Shown piece by piece: positions 37,359 to 48,084 of a stretch of DNA of 60,990 nucleotides. Every line of letters starts with the position of its first letter. Position 1 is the stretch's first letter. The notes below the pieces were generated by a model. The model was not told where the DNA came from. It saw only the letters and a list, made by a program, of their open reading frames with translations, and made no database searches. Source of the DNA: Flavobacteriia bacterium (lineage in GTDB: Bacteria; Bacteroidota; Bacteroidia; Flavobacteriales_D; Crocinitomicaceae); NCBI GenBank assembly GCA_947462925.1, contig CANHQP010000019.1, positions 1-60,990 of the forward strand, given 5' to 3'. Made by a program: the position numbers and the translations under genes.

Positions 37359-37379
37359 ACTTAAATTGAGGAGTGACTT

Positions 37380-38462
37380 TTAGTAGCTTTTTAATAAAAT
37401 TAATCCACAAAGTTTTTCGATTTCTTCGTTCGTATTGAAAGCATGCAAGCAAATTCGCAATCGTTCTTGCCCTTCGGGAACTGTTGGACTCAAAATAGCT
37501 TTGACTGCAATTTTTTCACGCTGAATTTCGTAAGCTAATTTTTTCACATTTTCGATCCCAGGTGTCAATAGTATTTGAATGGGAGAATTAGGGTCGCTTA
37601 GGCTAATTTTACTTGAAACTAAATTTCTAAACAATCGAATGTTCTCCTTGAGTTTCAATCGATTTTTATCATCTATACTTTTTGCTATTTGCGTTTGAAT
37701 ATGTTCATATTGATAGGGCGGAAGTGCTGTAGTGTAAATAAAAGATCTTGCAAAATTGACTAGATAATTTTTCAATTCAGTCGAGCCTAAAACGGCTGCA
37801 CCGTGCGTTCCGAAAGCTTTTCCAAAAGTGATAATTCTCGCAAAAATATGGTCTAAAATCGCATTTTGATGACAAATTCCTTTTCCTTGTTCACCAAATA
37901 TTCCACAAGCATGTGCTTCGTCGACGATTAAAAGTGCGTTTGCATTTTGGCAAATTTCTGAAATTTTAAGCAATGGAGCAATGTCTCCGTCCATGGAATA
38001 AAGTGATTCAACTGCGACAAAAACAGTTCCTTCTATGCGGTCAAGTTTTTGTTTTAAATCTTCAATATCGTTGTGTTTGAAAGAAAATGATTTGGCGTTG
38101 CTCAATCTTATTCCATCTCGGATTGAAGCATGAATCAAATCATCGTACAAGATAAAATCGCCTCTTTGGGGGACTGAAGAAAAAAATCCGATATTGGCGT
38201 CGTAGCCAGAATTGAAAATCAAGGCATCTTCCGCTTGGAAAAAATCAGCAATCCATTTTTCAGTGTTTTCTGCTTCCTGAGAATTTCCAGAAATCAATCG
38301 TGAGCCACCGCTTCCTGAAGGTTTTACATTTTGAAATTCAGCGTCGGTACCAAGACCTAAATAATCGTTTGAAAAGAAATCAGTAAACCCATTAAACAAA
38401 GAAAGGGAGCGTTCACTCCCCATCTTTTTGCGTTCTATTAGTTTCTGTTGAAATTTCAACAT
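37380..38462 (-). CDS. bioF: 8-amino-7-oxononanoate synthase (BioF-like)
   Basis: From the ATG at 38462 the protein has 360 residues; an upstream extension would overlap bioB and is unlikely. This PLP enzyme of the alpha-oxoamine synthase family has FFSNDYLGLG, SGGSRLISGNSQEAENTEKW, VAVESLYSMDGDIAPL and LIVDEAHACGIFG. The PLP-lysine motif is IITFGKAFGTHGAAV. BioF condenses pimeloyl-thioester with alanine in biotin synthesis. It lies 25 bp after bioB on the same strand, which supports the biotin assignment over the related glycine C-acetyltransferase. Confidence 0.85.
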   Translation of the reverse strand: MLKFQQKLIERKKMGSERSLSLFNGFTDFFSNDYLGLGTDAEFQNVKPSGSGGSRLISGNSQEAENTEKWIADFFQAEDALIFNSGYDANIGFFSSVPQRGDFILYDDLIHASIRDGIRLSNAKSFSFKHNDIEDLKQKLDRIEGTVFVAVESLYSMDGDIAPLLKISEICQNANALLIVDEAHACGIFGEQGKGICHQNAILDHIFARIITFGKAFGTHGAAVLGSTELKNYLVNFARSFIYTTALPPYQYEHIQTQIAKSIDDKNRLKLKENIRLFRNLVSSKISLSDPNSPIQILLTPGIENVKKLAYEIQREKIAVKAILSPTVPEGQERLRICLHAFNTNEEIEKLCGLILLKSY

Positions 38463-38487
38463 CTTATTTTTCTTTTGGTGGTTTGAA

Positions 38488-39576
38488 TTAAGAAACAGTA
38501 ACTTTTCTTGGTTCAAATCCTTTCGCTTTGGCATCTTCTAATTGTTGCGCTCTCGCTGCTTCTTTTGCTTTGCGCGCTTCGATGATTGGATCTGGTAAAG
38601 TTTCAGGTTTTTCACCTTCAGTAAATGCAGCTTTTGGGATCAAACCTAAAATTTCAAACATTTCTTTGTCTTCGTTGAATTCTGGATTTGGTGTAGTTAA
38701 CAATTTATCTCCCGCGAAAATTGATCCTGCACCAGCCATAAAGCAAAGTGCTTGTCCTTCCATGTTCATTTTTGTTCTACCAGCTGAAAGTCTTACAACA
38801 GCTTCAGGAAAAGCAATTCTCGTGGTTGCAACCATGCGAATCATTTCCCATTGTTCAATTGGTTTTTGGTTTTCCAAAGGTGTTCCTTCCACAGCAACCA
38901 ATGCATTGATTGGAATTGAGTTTGGAGGAGTTTCCATTTGCATGTAGCTCATCAACATTCCCATGCGGTCTTCGACAGCTTCACCCATTCCGATGATTCC
39001 ACCAGAACAAACAGTAATTCCAGCTTTTCTTGCATTGTCAATCGTATTTAATCGATCTTCATATTCACGCGTTGAAATTACATCTCCGTAAAATTCAGGT
39101 GATGTATCTAAGTTGTGATTGTATGCAAAGAGTCCAGCGTTTTTCAATCTTTTCGCTTGATCTTCGTTCATCATTCCTAAAGTACAGCAAACTTCCATGT
39201 CCAAGTTATTTACTGCTTGAACCATTTCAATCACATTGTCAAAATCTTTGTTGTCGCGAACTTCTCTCCAAGCTGCGCCCATACAAAGTCTAGAAGAACC
39301 ATTTGCTTTGGCATTTTTGGCTTGTTCTATCACTGAATCAACAGTCATCAATTTGTGCGCTTCAACGTCTGTGTGATAACGTGCGGCTTGCGGACAATAG
39401 CCACAATCTTCAGCACAACCTCCGGTTTTGATGCTTAATAAAGAAGACATTTGCACTTCTCTTGGATTGTGAAATTGACGGTGAATGGTTGCCGCTTCAA
39501 AAACCAATTCTAATAATGGCTTGTTATACAACGCAATCAATGCTTCTTTTGTAGAATATGCTGGATTTACTTTCAT
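38488..39576 (-). CDS. bioB: Biotin synthase
   Basis: This 362-residue radical SAM enzyme carries the CxxxCxxC cluster in GGCAEDCGYCPQAARY. LCMGAAWREVRDNKDFDN, EVCCTLGMMNEDQAKRL, YNHNLDTSPEFYGDVIST and VRLSAGRTKMNMEGQALCF also match BioB. It inserts sulphur into dethiobiotin. It heads a bioB-bioF unit with a good Bacteroidota promoter just upstream (39601-39629). The C-terminal ~30 residues (EARKAKEAARAQQLEDAKAK) form a charged helix that is longer than in many BioB proteins. Confidence 0.96.
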   Translation of the reverse strand: MKVNPAYSTKEALIALYNKPLLELVFEAATIHRQFHNPREVQMSSLLSIKTGGCAEDCGYCPQAARYHTDVEAHKLMTVDSVIEQAKNAKANGSSRLCMGAAWREVRDNKDFDNVIEMVQAVNNLDMEVCCTLGMMNEDQAKRLKNAGLFAYNHNLDTSPEFYGDVISTREYEDRLNTIDNARKAGITVCSGGIIGMGEAVEDRMGMLMSYMQMETPPNSIPINALVAVEGTPLENQKPIEQWEMIRMVATTRIAFPEAVVRLSAGRTKMNMEGQALCFMAGAGSIFAGDKLLTTPNPEFNEDKEMFEILGLIPKAAFTEGEKPETLPDPIIEARKAKEAARAQQLEDAKAKGFEPRKVTVS

Positions 39577-39600
39577 TTAAAATGCTTTCTAATTGAATTG

Positions 39601-39629
39601 CAAATATAATCAATCAGAGTCAAGTCAAA
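39601..39629 (-). promoter_or_regulatory. Promoter of bioB-bioF
   Basis: On the minus strand TTTG (39626-39629) is followed after 17 bp by TATATTTG (39601-39608). It sits 24 bp before the bioB ATG. This matches the Bacteroidota TTG-N17-23-TAnnTTTG pattern closely. No BirA-type operator is visible. Confidence 0.7.
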
Positions 39630-39662
39630 AACCATTTTTGATAAAATATAATTTGGGGAGAA

Positions 39663-39765
39663 AGTTTGTTTCATACCCCTGAAGTTTTTCAAAAAAACAA
39701 TGATTCACAAATAAAACTCAACTAAAATTTGAAGATCTTTTCACTTCAGGGGCTGAAAACAAACT
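39663..39765. repeat. Long inverted repeat between bioB and icmF
   Basis: Two 23-bp arms (39663-39685 and 39743-39765) match as inverted repeats at 19 of 23 positions. They share a perfect CCCCTGAAGT/ACTTCAGGGG inner 10 bp and GTTTGTTT/AAACAAAC outer parts, with a 57-bp spacer. The 383-bp gap between bioB and icmF contains nothing else recognisable beyond the bioB promoter. It could be a regulatory RNA hairpin for icmF, a protein-binding site, or the remains of a small inverted-repeat element. Confidence 0.6.
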
Positions 39766-39959
39766 AACGTTAAGACTTCATTAGGTTACAAAAGTTACAG
39801 AGGAAATGAAAATAAAATTGAATTTTCGTTGAAAAGGCTAAAGTTTTCAAATTTCAATTATTTCAATATTTTTTTTGATTTCATATCTAAATTCCCAATA
39901 TTTCCTCAAATTATTCTTAATTTCGCGCATGTCTTTTTAGGCATTTGCAAATCGAAAAT

Positions 39960-42900
39960 ATGGAAAAAGTAGAACCTTATAAGCCAATAAATAAAGTTAG
40001 AATTGTTACTGCAGCATCACTTTTTGATGGTCACGATGCAGCAATCAATATCATGCGTAGAATTATTCAAGCGACTGGTTGTGAAGTGATTCATTTAGGT
40101 CATGACCGTTCTGTGGAAGAGGTGGTTGATTGTGCAATTCAAGAAGATGCACAAGCGATTGCGATGACTTCTTATCAAGGTGGTCACACTGAGTACTTCA
40201 AATACATGTATGATTTATTGCGCGAAAAAGGCGCGCCGCACATCAAAATTTTTGGTGGTGGAGGTGGAACCATTCTTCCGGCAGAAATCGAAGAATTAGA
40301 AGCTTACGGAATTACACGTTTGTATCACCCAGACCATGGACGTGCGATGGGATTGCAAGGAATGATCAATGACATGATTCAAAGATGTGATTTTCCTGTT
40401 GGAACTGGTTTGACGAACGAAGTAAGTTTACTTGCTGACAAAAATGTCCCAGCGATTGCAAGAGTGATTTCAGCTGCGGAAAATTATCCAGCGGAATCTC
40501 AGAAATTATTGGAAGAAGTTCACGCCATTGCAGAAAAGAATGATGTTCCTGTATTAGGGATTACTGGAACTGGTGGAGCGGGAAAATCTTCTTTGGTAGA
40601 TGAATTGGTTCGCAGATTTTTAGTTGATTTTCCTACAAAGGAAATTGCAGTTGTTTCTGTAGATCCATCGAAAAGAAAAACGGGTGGTGCCTTGTTGGGA
40701 GATAGAATCCGAATGAATTCTATCAAAAGTGACCGCGTTTACATGCGTTCCTTGGCAACAAGACAATCGAATTTGGCTTTGTCGAAACACGTTGCTGAAG
40801 CGATTTTGGTTTTGAAAGCAGCTAATTACGATTTGATCATTTTGGAAACTTCTGGAATTGGTCAATCGGATACAGAAATTTTAGATCATTCAGATGTTTC
40901 TTTATATGTAATGACGCCAGAATATGGTGCTGCAACGCAATTAGAGAAAATTGATATGTTGGATTTTGCAGATGTGATTGCATTGAATAAATTCGACAAA
41001 AGAGGTGCGTTGGATGCATTGAGAGATGTTAGAAAACAATACCAAAGAAACCACAATCTGTGGGATGAATCGGTGGATTCTATGCCTGTTCATGGAACGA
41101 TTGCTTCTCAGTTCAACGATCCAGGAATGAATTCTTTGTACAAAGTAATCATTGATAAAGTCAAAGAGAGAACCGGCGCAAAATTGGATTCTTCTTTCGA
41201 AATCACGAAAGAAATGTCTGAGAAAATTTACGTAATTCCACCAGAAAGAACGAGATATTTATCCGAAATTTCAGAAAACAACCGTGCTTACGACAAATGG
41301 GTAAACCAACAAGCGGAAGTTGCGGAGAAATTATACGGATTGACTAAATCGATTGAAACATTGCAAGATTCTTCGATTGATGACAAAGACAGATTAATTA
41401 AAGGTTTACAAGAATCGCTTGAAAAAGTAAAATTGGATTTTGACCCAAAAAACTGGGCGATTTTAGAGAATTGGGAAGCAAAAAAGGCGACTTACAAGAA
41501 TCCAGTTTTCGAGTTCAAAGTAAGAGATAAAGTACTTAAATTAGATACGCATACAGAATCACTTTCTCATTCTCAAATCCCAAAAGTGGTACTTCCAAAA
41601 TACCAATCTTGGGGAGATATTTTGAGATGGAATTTACAAGAAAATGTTCCTGGTGAATTTCCTTACACTGCAGGATTGTTTCCCTTCAAAAGAGAAGGGG
41701 AAGATCCAACAAGAATGTTTGCAGGGGAAGGCGGACCGGAGAGAACGAACAAACGTTTTCACTATGTAAGTTTGGGAATGCCTGCAAAACGTTTGTCAAC
41801 CGCTTTTGATTCTGTGACTTTATATGGAAATGATCCAGATTTGCGTCCAGATATTTATGGAAAAATCGGAAATTCAGGTGTTTCTATTTGCTGTTTAGAT
41901 GATGCGAAAAAATTGTATTCAGGTTTTGATTTGAGTCATCCAATGACTTCTGTATCTATGACAATCAACGGTCCAGCACCGATGTTGTTGGGATTCTTTA
42001 TGAATGCAGCCATTGACCAAAATTGTGAAAAATACATCAAGTCAAATGGTTTAGAAGCTGAAATTGAAGCGAAAATCAAAGCGATTTACGACGCCAAAGG
42101 AACACCGCGACCACAATATCAAGGCGAATTGCCTCAAGGAAATGACGGACTTGGTTTGATGTTGCTTGGAGTGACTGGAGATCAAGTTTTGTCAGCTGAT
42201 GTGTACGAAAGAATCAAAGCAGAAACTTTGATGCAAGTTCGTGGAACGGTGCAAGCAGATATTTTGAAAGAAGATCAAGCACAAAACACTTGTATTTTCT
42301 CAACAGAATTTGCGCTTCGTTTGATGGGTGATGTACAACAGTATTTTATCGACAAAGGAGTAAGAAATTTTTATTCTGTATCTATCTCGGGTTACCACAT
42401 TGCAGAAGCGGGAGCAAATCCGATTACACAATTGGCATTTACCTTGGCTAATGGATTCACTTATGTTGAGTATTACTTGAGTCGTGGAATGAGCATCAAC
42501 GATTTTGGACCGAATTTATCGTTCTTTTTCTCCAACGGAATTGACCCTGAATATGCAGTAATTGGTCGTGTTGCTCGTAAGATTTGGGCGAAAGCAATGG
42601 CTAAGAAATACGGCGCTAATTCTCGTGCACAAATGTTGAAATACCACATTCAAACTTCTGGTAGATCATTGCATGCGCAGGAAATTGATTTCAATGATAT
42701 TCGTACGACATTGCAAGCTTTGTACGCGATTTATGACAATTGTAATTCATTGCACACGAATGCGTATGACGAAGCAATTACAACGCCTACAGAAGAATCA
42801 GTGAGAAGAGCGATGGCGATTCAATTGATTATCAATAGAGAATTGGGATTGGCGAAAAACGAAAATCCATTGCAAGGTTCATTTATCATTGATGAATTGA

Positions 42901-43340
42901 CGGAATTGGTTGAAGAAGCTGTATTGTTAGAATTTGACCGAATCACTGAAAGAGGAGGTGTACTTGGTGCGATGGAAACGATGTATCAACGTTCTAAAAT
43001 TCAAGAAGAATCATTGTATTATGAAACTTTGAAACATACAGGTGAATTTCCAATTATTGGAGTGAACACTTTCTTAAGTTCTAAAGGTTCTCCAACGGTT
43101 GAACCGAAAGAAGTGATTCGTGCAACTGAGGAAGAAAAACAATACCAAATTTCGATGTTGTCTGCGCTGCAAAGTGGAAACAAAGATTTGACTTTGAGCA
43201 ATATTGAAAAAGTGCAAGAAGCAGCTGTTCAAAATAAAAACATGTTTGAACAATTGATGGAAACTTGTAAAACTGCTTCCCTGGGTCAGATTACACAGGC
43301 TTTGTTTGAGGTCGGTGGACAGTATCGTCGAAACATGTAA
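39960..43340 (+). CDS. icmF: Fused isobutyryl-CoA mutase IcmF
   Basis: The ATG at 39960 gives 1126 residues; a TTG 15 bp upstream is an alternative. Three parts are fused in the IcmF order. First is a B12-binding domain ([26 protein letters not shown]). Second is a MeaB-like GTPase chaperone (Walker [35 protein letters not shown]). Third is the mutase barrel ([17 protein letters not shown]). Substrate-site residues are Phe587 in TRMFAGEGG and Gln775 in KEDQAQNTC, where methylmalonyl-CoA mutase has Tyr and Arg. This points to isobutyryl/n-butyryl-CoA interconversion. The enzyme needs adenosylcobalamin and GTP. Confidence 0.93.
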   Translation: MEKVEPYKPINKVRIVTAASLFDGHDAAINIMRRIIQATGCEVIHLGHDRSVEEVVDCAIQEDAQAIAMTSYQGGHTEYFKYMYDLLREKGAPHIKIFGGGGGTILPAEIEELEAYGITRLYHPDHGRAMGLQGMINDMIQRCDFPVGTGLTNEVSLLADKNVPAIARVISAAENYPAESQKLLEEVHAIAEKNDVPVLGITGTGGAGKSSLVDELVRRFLVDFPTKEIAVVSVDPSKRKTGGALLGDRIRMNSIKSDRVYMRSLATRQSNLALSKHVAEAILVLKAANYDLIILETSGIGQSDTEILDHSDVSLYVMTPEYGAATQLEKIDMLDFADVIALNKFDKRGALDALRDVRKQYQRNHNLWDESVDSMPVHGTIASQFNDPGMNSLYKVIIDKVKERTGAKLDSSFEITKEMSEKIYVIPPERTRYLSEISENNRAYDKWVNQQAEVAEKLYGLTKSIETLQDSSIDDKDRLIKGLQESLEKVKLDFDPKNWAILENWEAKKATYKNPVFEFKVRDKVLKLDTHTESLSHSQIPKVVLPKYQSWGDILRWNLQENVPGEFPYTAGLFPFKREGEDPTRMFAGEGGPERTNKRFHYVSLGMPAKRLSTAFDSVTLYGNDPDLRPDIYGKIGNSGVSICCLDDAKKLYSGFDLSHPMTSVSMTINGPAPMLLGFFMNAAIDQNCEKYIKSNGLEAEIEAKIKAIYDAKGTPRPQYQGELPQGNDGLGLMLLGVTGDQVLSADVYERIKAETLMQVRGTVQADILKEDQAQNTCIFSTEFALRLMGDVQQYFIDKGVRNFYSVSISGYHIAEAGANPITQLAFTLANGFTYVEYYLSRGMSINDFGPNLSFFFSNGIDPEYAVIGRVARKIWAKAMAKKYGANSRAQMLKYHIQTSGRSLHAQEIDFNDIRTTLQALYAIYDNCNSLHTNAYDEAITTPTEESVRRAMAIQLIINRELGLAKNENPLQGSFIIDELTELVEEAVLLEFDRITERGGVLGAMETMYQRSKIQEESLYYETLKHTGEFPIIGVNTFLSSKGSPTVEPKEVIRATEEEKQYQISMLSALQSGNKDLTLSNIEKVQEAAVQNKNMFEQLMETCKTASLGQITQALFEVGGQYRRNM

Positions 43341-44545
43341 TGAGAGATTCAAAAATATTTATCCAATTGAAAAAAATCCCAAGGGCGAAAGTCTATTTTG
43401 GGATTTTTTTCATTTTGTTTGTGGCTTTGATGGAATTTGTAGAAATCAAAAATCATAAATTTTGGACAAATGATTTTGAAGTGTATTACGGTGCTACGAA
43501 AGATTATTTTTCAGGTAATAATCCATATATAAAAAACTATGGATTGGATACTGGGTTTTTTAAATATCCTCCAACTACTCTGTATTTCTTTGGGTTAGCG
43601 ATTTTGTTCAAATACTTTTTCGCCCAAATAGTACACATTTTTATTCTTTCCATTTCCTTTTTGATTTCTATTTTTCTTTTGAAGAAAGTTATTTTCATTG
43701 ATTCAGAAAAGTCTCAAAAATCAAATTTCGGAATTTACTTTTTAGGTTTCGTTTTCATTGTGATTCACATTGCGAGGGAATTTCACATGGGAAATGTAAA
43801 TTTGATTTTGTTGGGACTTTTTTCGCTAGGATTGTGGTATTTGAGAGAACAGAAGCCATTGCATGTTGCGATTTTTTGGAGCGTTATGGTTGTTTTGAAG
43901 CCCATAGTGATTTTGGCATTTATTCCCTTATTTTTCTTTAAGCAATGGAAAACCATGATGTATATGGTTTTGTTGGGTTTGATTTTTCTTGCCGTGCCCA
44001 TTGCATTTAGTGGATGGAATGGAAATATGCTTCTTTGGAAAGATTGGTTTGCCTCTGTAGCCAAGCATGGTGAATATTTGTCGAGTGAAAATTCATTGAC
44101 TTACTTGACAGAATATTACTTCAAAATTAAATCAGCTTGGATTCCTTCTTTGATTGGGTTGATCGTGCTTGTAAGTATAATGTTGATTGCCATTTTTAAA
44201 GGAAGAAAGTCAAACCGAGATATATTATTTTGGTCCATTTTATTATTGGCATTCACACCTAATTTCTTTGTAACTGATACAGAGCATTTTGTTTTGACTT
44301 TGCCTTTGTTATTGGTTTTGGTATTTGAATTAATTCAAACTAAAAAGATAATTCATTGGATAATATTTATACTTTTGGTCATTCCTTTTTCTTTGAATTC
44401 GAATGATATTCTAGGCAGAAATATCTCAGATTTCATTGATAAAATTGGCTTAATGGGAATTTCAAACATTGGTTTTATATGTTTTTTCCTCGTTCTTTAT
44501 TTTAAACAAATCCCTCAAAAAGAAGTCGATAAAAGCAGTGTTTGA
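43340..44545 (+). CDS. GT87-family membrane glycosyltransferase
   Basis: This 401-residue polytopic protein has the DUF2029/GT87 pattern. An N-terminal helix is followed by an extracytoplasmic loop with NDFEVYYGATKDYFSGNNPY, then FFKYPPTTLYFFGLAILF, and about ten further membrane helices. GT87 enzymes use polyprenyl-phosphate sugars in cell-envelope glycan synthesis; the product here is unknown. Its ATG shares one base with the icmF stop (TAATG), a translational coupling that may be no more than read-on expression, since no metabolic link is evident. Confidence 0.8.
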   Translation: MRDSKIFIQLKKIPRAKVYFGIFFILFVALMEFVEIKNHKFWTNDFEVYYGATKDYFSGNNPYIKNYGLDTGFFKYPPTTLYFFGLAILFKYFFAQIVHIFILSISFLISIFLLKKVIFIDSEKSQKSNFGIYFLGFVFIVIHIAREFHMGNVNLILLGLFSLGLWYLREQKPLHVAIFWSVMVVLKPIVILAFIPLFFFKQWKTMMYMVLLGLIFLAVPIAFSGWNGNMLLWKDWFASVAKHGEYLSSENSLTYLTEYYFKIKSAWIPSLIGLIVLVSIMLIAIFKGRKSNRDILFWSILLLAFTPNFFVTDTEHFVLTLPLLLVLVFELIQTKKIIHWIIFILLVIPFSLNSNDILGRNISDFIDKIGLMGISNIGFICFFLVLYFKQIPQKEVDKSSV

Positions 44546-44567
44546 CTTTTTGTAAAAAATCACTTTA

Positions 44568-46817
44568 ATGAAATTTTCTTTATTTATCTCCATTTTCACA
44601 ATTGTTTCAGTTCAATTTGGAAGAGCGCAATCACCCATTATTCCAACGCCAGTTACGCATGTTTTTGTGGAGGGAAAAATTGATTTGGCAGAACAGATTA
44701 CCATTAAAACAGTTAATTTATCTGAAAAATTGAAAGACTACTTAGTTGGTGAATTAGAAAATTCTTATGCCATTTCAACGAAAGTAGATAGCTTGGATGG
44801 TTTGGTAGAATTCAAAAGAATAGCCAATACACAAAAGGATTTTTATTCAATCAATGTTGCTGATAAAATTACGATTACTTACAGTTCTGATGCAAGTTGT
44901 TTTTATGCCATCCATTCATTTTTGCAATTGTTGCAATTTGAGGAAGATCATTATGTGATTCAAAAAGCGTTTATTCAAGATTTTCCAAATTTTCAATGGC
45001 GCGGATTGCATTTGGATGTGAGTCGTCATTTTTTTGGTATTGATGAGGTCAAACGATACATTGATTTGATGGCGCTGTGCAAGTTCAATGTTTTACATTG
45101 GCATTTGACTGACGATCAAGGTTGGAGAATTGAGATAAAAAAATACCCTAAATTGACTGAAATTGGCGGTTTTAGAGACAGTACTTTGATTGGTCATTAC
45201 AATGACTTTCCCCATAAATTTGAAAAAAAGAAAATAGGAGGATTTTACACGCAAGACGAAATAAAAGAGATTGTTCAATACGCACAAGATCGATTCATTA
45301 CTGTCGTTCCAGAAATTGAAATGCCAGGTCATGCTAGGGCTGCATTGGCTGCATATCCTGAATATTCATGCACAGGAAAGAAATTGCCAGTTGCATCAGA
45401 ATGGGGTGTTTTTGATGATATTTTTTGTTCAAAACCTGAAACGATTGATTTTTTAAAGAATGTTTTAGAGGAAGTTTTGACATTATTTCCTTCTGAATAT
45501 ATACACATTGGAGGAGATGAAGCACCTAAAACGAATTGGAAAGCTTGTGCAAAGTGCCAGAAGATTATAAGTGAAAATCATTTGAAAGATGAGCACCAAT
45601 TGCAAAGTTATTTTATTCAGCAAATCGATAATTATTTGACTTCGAAGGGAAGAAAAATGATTGGTTGGGACGAGATTTTGGAAGGTGGACTTTCAACGAA
45701 TGCAGCCGTGATGTCTTGGCGTGGAGAAGCTGGGGGAATCGAGGCAGCAAAATTAAATCATTATGTGGTAATGACGCCAACAGAATTTTGTTATTTCGAT
45801 TATTACCAAAGCAGTCATCCTGCTGAGCCAGTTGCAATTGGTGGGTTTTTACCATTAGAAAAAGTTTATCAATTTAATCCAGTTCCACAATCGCTGTCTA
45901 ACGAAGAGAAAAGCTATATTTTGGGCGGTCAAGCCAATTTATGGACCGAATATGTTCCTGATATTGAATCAGCTGAATACATGGTTTATCCGCGCGCTTT
46001 AGCAATGTCTCAGGTTTTGTGGTGCAACGAGAAACCTACTTTTGAGGTTTTTGAAAAAACATTGATTGATTATCAAATAGGCTTTTTGAAAAAGCATGGT
46101 GTGATTTTTTCTCCTGCATTGTTTTATCCAGAAATGGAAATTTTTCCATCAACTAAAGGTTTGAAAATTCATTTTAAAGGCACAGCGGGAAATGATAAGT
46201 TTAATGTATTGCAGAAAACAGATGGCAACGAGACAAACGAAGATAAAATTCTAGGAATCAGTGACACTTTGATTTTTGAAAGGAGTATTGTTTCCAAAAA
46301 TGTTCATTTTGAAATTTCACCAGATGAAACTTATGAATTAGAGCATACACCTTTTGATTTGAAAATTCATTCAGCGATTGGATTGCCAGTAAAATTATTG
46401 ACAGAACCGAATTCAAAATACAGCAATCATGGTGAATTGGCTTTGGTTGATGGCATCAAGGGACATAGACCATGGAAAGGAAATGAATGGCTTGGATTTG
46501 ATGTTGACACTATTTCATGGATTGTTGATTTGAAAAAAAGTGCTTTGATTGAAAGTTTTGATTTGGGATTTCTGGACGCACAAGGTTCTTGGATTTATTT
46601 ACCTAAATCCATTCAATTATATGTTTCAACTGATCAAAAGAAATGGACTTTATTGCCTAAACAACTTCCAGTTGAGAATTTTCATCAAGAAATCAAGAAA
46701 ACAGGAAGATATATCAAGGTAGTTCTAATTTCAAACAACAAAATTGCAAAAGGCTTTCCAGGAGAAGGTTATCATCCGTGGACTTTTGTTGATGAAATGG
46801 AAATAAAATTCAAATAG
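44568..46817 (+). CDS. GH20 beta-N-acetylhexosaminidase
   Basis: This 749-residue protein has a signal peptide (FISIFTIVSVQFGRAQ), an N-terminal GH20b-like domain, then the catalytic barrel. WRGLHLDVSRHFFGIDEVKR, LHWHLTDDQGWRIEIKKYP, VPEIEMPGHARAALAAYPEY and the Asp-Glu pair HIGGDEAPKTNW are all present. The C-terminal ~150 residues look like a F5/8-type carbohydrate-binding domain (LALVDGIKGHRPWKGNEWL). It releases GlcNAc or GalNAc from glycans or chitin fragments in the periplasm or outside. There is no T9SS C-terminal signal. Confidence 0.93.
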   Translation: MKFSLFISIFTIVSVQFGRAQSPIIPTPVTHVFVEGKIDLAEQITIKTVNLSEKLKDYLVGELENSYAISTKVDSLDGLVEFKRIANTQKDFYSINVADKITITYSSDASCFYAIHSFLQLLQFEEDHYVIQKAFIQDFPNFQWRGLHLDVSRHFFGIDEVKRYIDLMALCKFNVLHWHLTDDQGWRIEIKKYPKLTEIGGFRDSTLIGHYNDFPHKFEKKKIGGFYTQDEIKEIVQYAQDRFITVVPEIEMPGHARAALAAYPEYSCTGKKLPVASEWGVFDDIFCSKPETIDFLKNVLEEVLTLFPSEYIHIGGDEAPKTNWKACAKCQKIISENHLKDEHQLQSYFIQQIDNYLTSKGRKMIGWDEILEGGLSTNAAVMSWRGEAGGIEAAKLNHYVVMTPTEFCYFDYYQSSHPAEPVAIGGFLPLEKVYQFNPVPQSLSNEEKSYILGGQANLWTEYVPDIESAEYMVYPRALAMSQVLWCNEKPTFEVFEKTLIDYQIGFLKKHGVIFSPALFYPEMEIFPSTKGLKIHFKGTAGNDKFNVLQKTDGNETNEDKILGISDTLIFERSIVSKNVHFEISPDETYELEHTPFDLKIHSAIGLPVKLLTEPNSKYSNHGELALVDGIKGHRPWKGNEWLGFDVDTISWIVDLKKSALIESFDLGFLDAQGSWIYLPKSIQLYVSTDQKKWTLLPKQLPVENFHQEIKKTGRYIKVVLISNNKIAKGFPGEGYHPWTFVDEMEIKFK

Positions 46818-46909
46818 TTTCTTTAAAAACACCTAAAATATTTCAGTTGAATTGAAATAAAAGCTAAATTAGTAACGAGTTATTTAAAATTCTAAATTTC
46901 TTGCTGCTG

Positions 46910-47521
46910 ATGATTTATTTGCGTTTCTATGTAATGTTTTTTGCGTTGACAAATTTTTCCATTGTTTTTGGACAAGGCGGGAAAAAGATGGAAGCTTTGA
47001 AAAAAATTAATTCCGTTTCTCAAGCAGAATTGTATATCCAACATCACGGTCCAACTTCAGCTCGTATTGGAAATTTTAGTCGACTTATTGATTCCATTGA
47101 ATACAAAGAGATCGAGGCCAATTATAAAGTTGGAGATGTTTTTTTTGGCAAAAAGGCAACTTATAAAATTCTAGGAAATCAAGCAGAGCCATTATTCAGA
47201 TGCCAATACATTGTCTTTGATGGAACTAAAATGGATAAATCCAAAATTGATTCACTTAGAAGTGAAATCATAGCCAAATTTAATGCTGGAATGCCTTTTA
47301 ATAATTTGGCCAATCAATTTTCAATGGAAGTAAAACCAAATGGAGGTGATTCAGGTTGGTTTCACAAAAGTAGAATGGGTGAAGCTTTTTGCAAAGATTT
47401 GACTTACAAAAAAATGGGAGATATTTTCCTGTTTGATAATGTTGCAAAGAACAAATATTATGTTGTTTTGAAGACACACGCGGAACTTTACGCAGATAGT
47501 TGGGTTTATGTGGCCATGTAG
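46910..47521 (+). CDS. Exported parvulin-type peptidyl-prolyl isomerase
   Basis: From the ATG at 46910 this is a 203-residue protein with a hydrophobic N-terminal signal (FYVMFFALTNFSIVFGQGG). A PpiC-like rotamase domain contains RSEIIAKFNAGMPFNNLAN, FSMEVKPNGGDSGWFHKSRM and YYVVLKTHAE. Single-domain periplasmic parvulins help outer-membrane protein folding. Family residues around GGDSGWF are kept, but the domain is short, so the fit is not perfect. It is a single gene before trxA. Confidence 0.75.
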   Translation: MIYLRFYVMFFALTNFSIVFGQGGKKMEALKKINSVSQAELYIQHHGPTSARIGNFSRLIDSIEYKEIEANYKVGDVFFGKKATYKILGNQAEPLFRCQYIVFDGTKMDKSKIDSLRSEIIAKFNAGMPFNNLANQFSMEVKPNGGDSGWFHKSRMGEAFCKDLTYKKMGDIFLFDNVAKNKYYVVLKTHAELYADSWVYVAM

Positions 47522-47644
47522 CACTGCGGATTTGGATAGGAATGCCATTATGTCATGAAAAAAGGTATGGCAAAGAATTTGCAAATCTGAATTGAATCAT
47601 TAATTTTATCCTTTAAAAAGTAGGATATATAAAAAACACAAATT

Positions 47645-47962
47645 ATGGCATTAGAAATTACAGATGCAAACTTTGAGGAGCTTGTATTAAAAGCAGACAA
47701 ACCAGTAGTAGTAGATTTTTGGGCAGAATGGTGTGGACCATGTCGCATGATTGGACCAGTAATCGAAGAAATGTCAACAGAGTATGATGGAAAAGCAATT
47801 ATTGGAAAAGTAAATGTGGATCAAAACCCTGGTGTTTCAGCTCAATTTGGAGTGAGAAATATCCCAACAATCATTTTTGTAAAAGGAGGAGAAGTTGTTG
47901 ACAAATCAGTTGGTGCAGTGCCAAAAGCACAATTGACTGCAAAATTAGATGCATTGATTTAA
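47645..47962 (+). CDS. trxA: Thioredoxin
   Basis: This 105-residue protein has the active site [19 protein letters not shown], the cis-proline region [19 protein letters not shown] and normal length. It is a cytoplasmic dithiol reductant for ribonucleotide reductase and others. It forms its own unit with a strong terminator. In the 100 bp upstream, TTTG and TAATTTTA are 19 bp apart, a weak promoter candidate. Confidence 0.96.
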   Translation: MALEITDANFEELVLKADKPVVVDFWAEWCGPCRMIGPVIEEMSTEYDGKAIIGKVNVDQNPGVSAQFGVRNIPTIIFVKGGEVVDKSVGAVPKAQLTAKLDALI

Positions 47963-47981
47963 TTATCATCTTGAATACGCG

Positions 47982-48011
47982 AAACGGCTTTGGAAACATG
48001 GCCGTTTTTTT
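47982..48011 (+). terminator. Terminator of trxA
   Basis: AAACGGC (47982-47988) pairs with GCCGTTT (48001-48007), followed by a run of Ts to 48011. Confidence 0.8.
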
Positions 48012-48084
48012 GTGCACTAAAATAACAGTTTTGCAATCTGAATTTTCAGTGAATTAAGCTTATATTTGCCCAAAAAATAAAGTA

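Noticed and set aside
39577..39959. Possible riboswitch upstream of icmF (cobalamin) or bioB
   Set aside because: The gap has an inverted repeat but no B12-box-like conserved core or multi-stem layout; the bioB leader is only about 20 nt.
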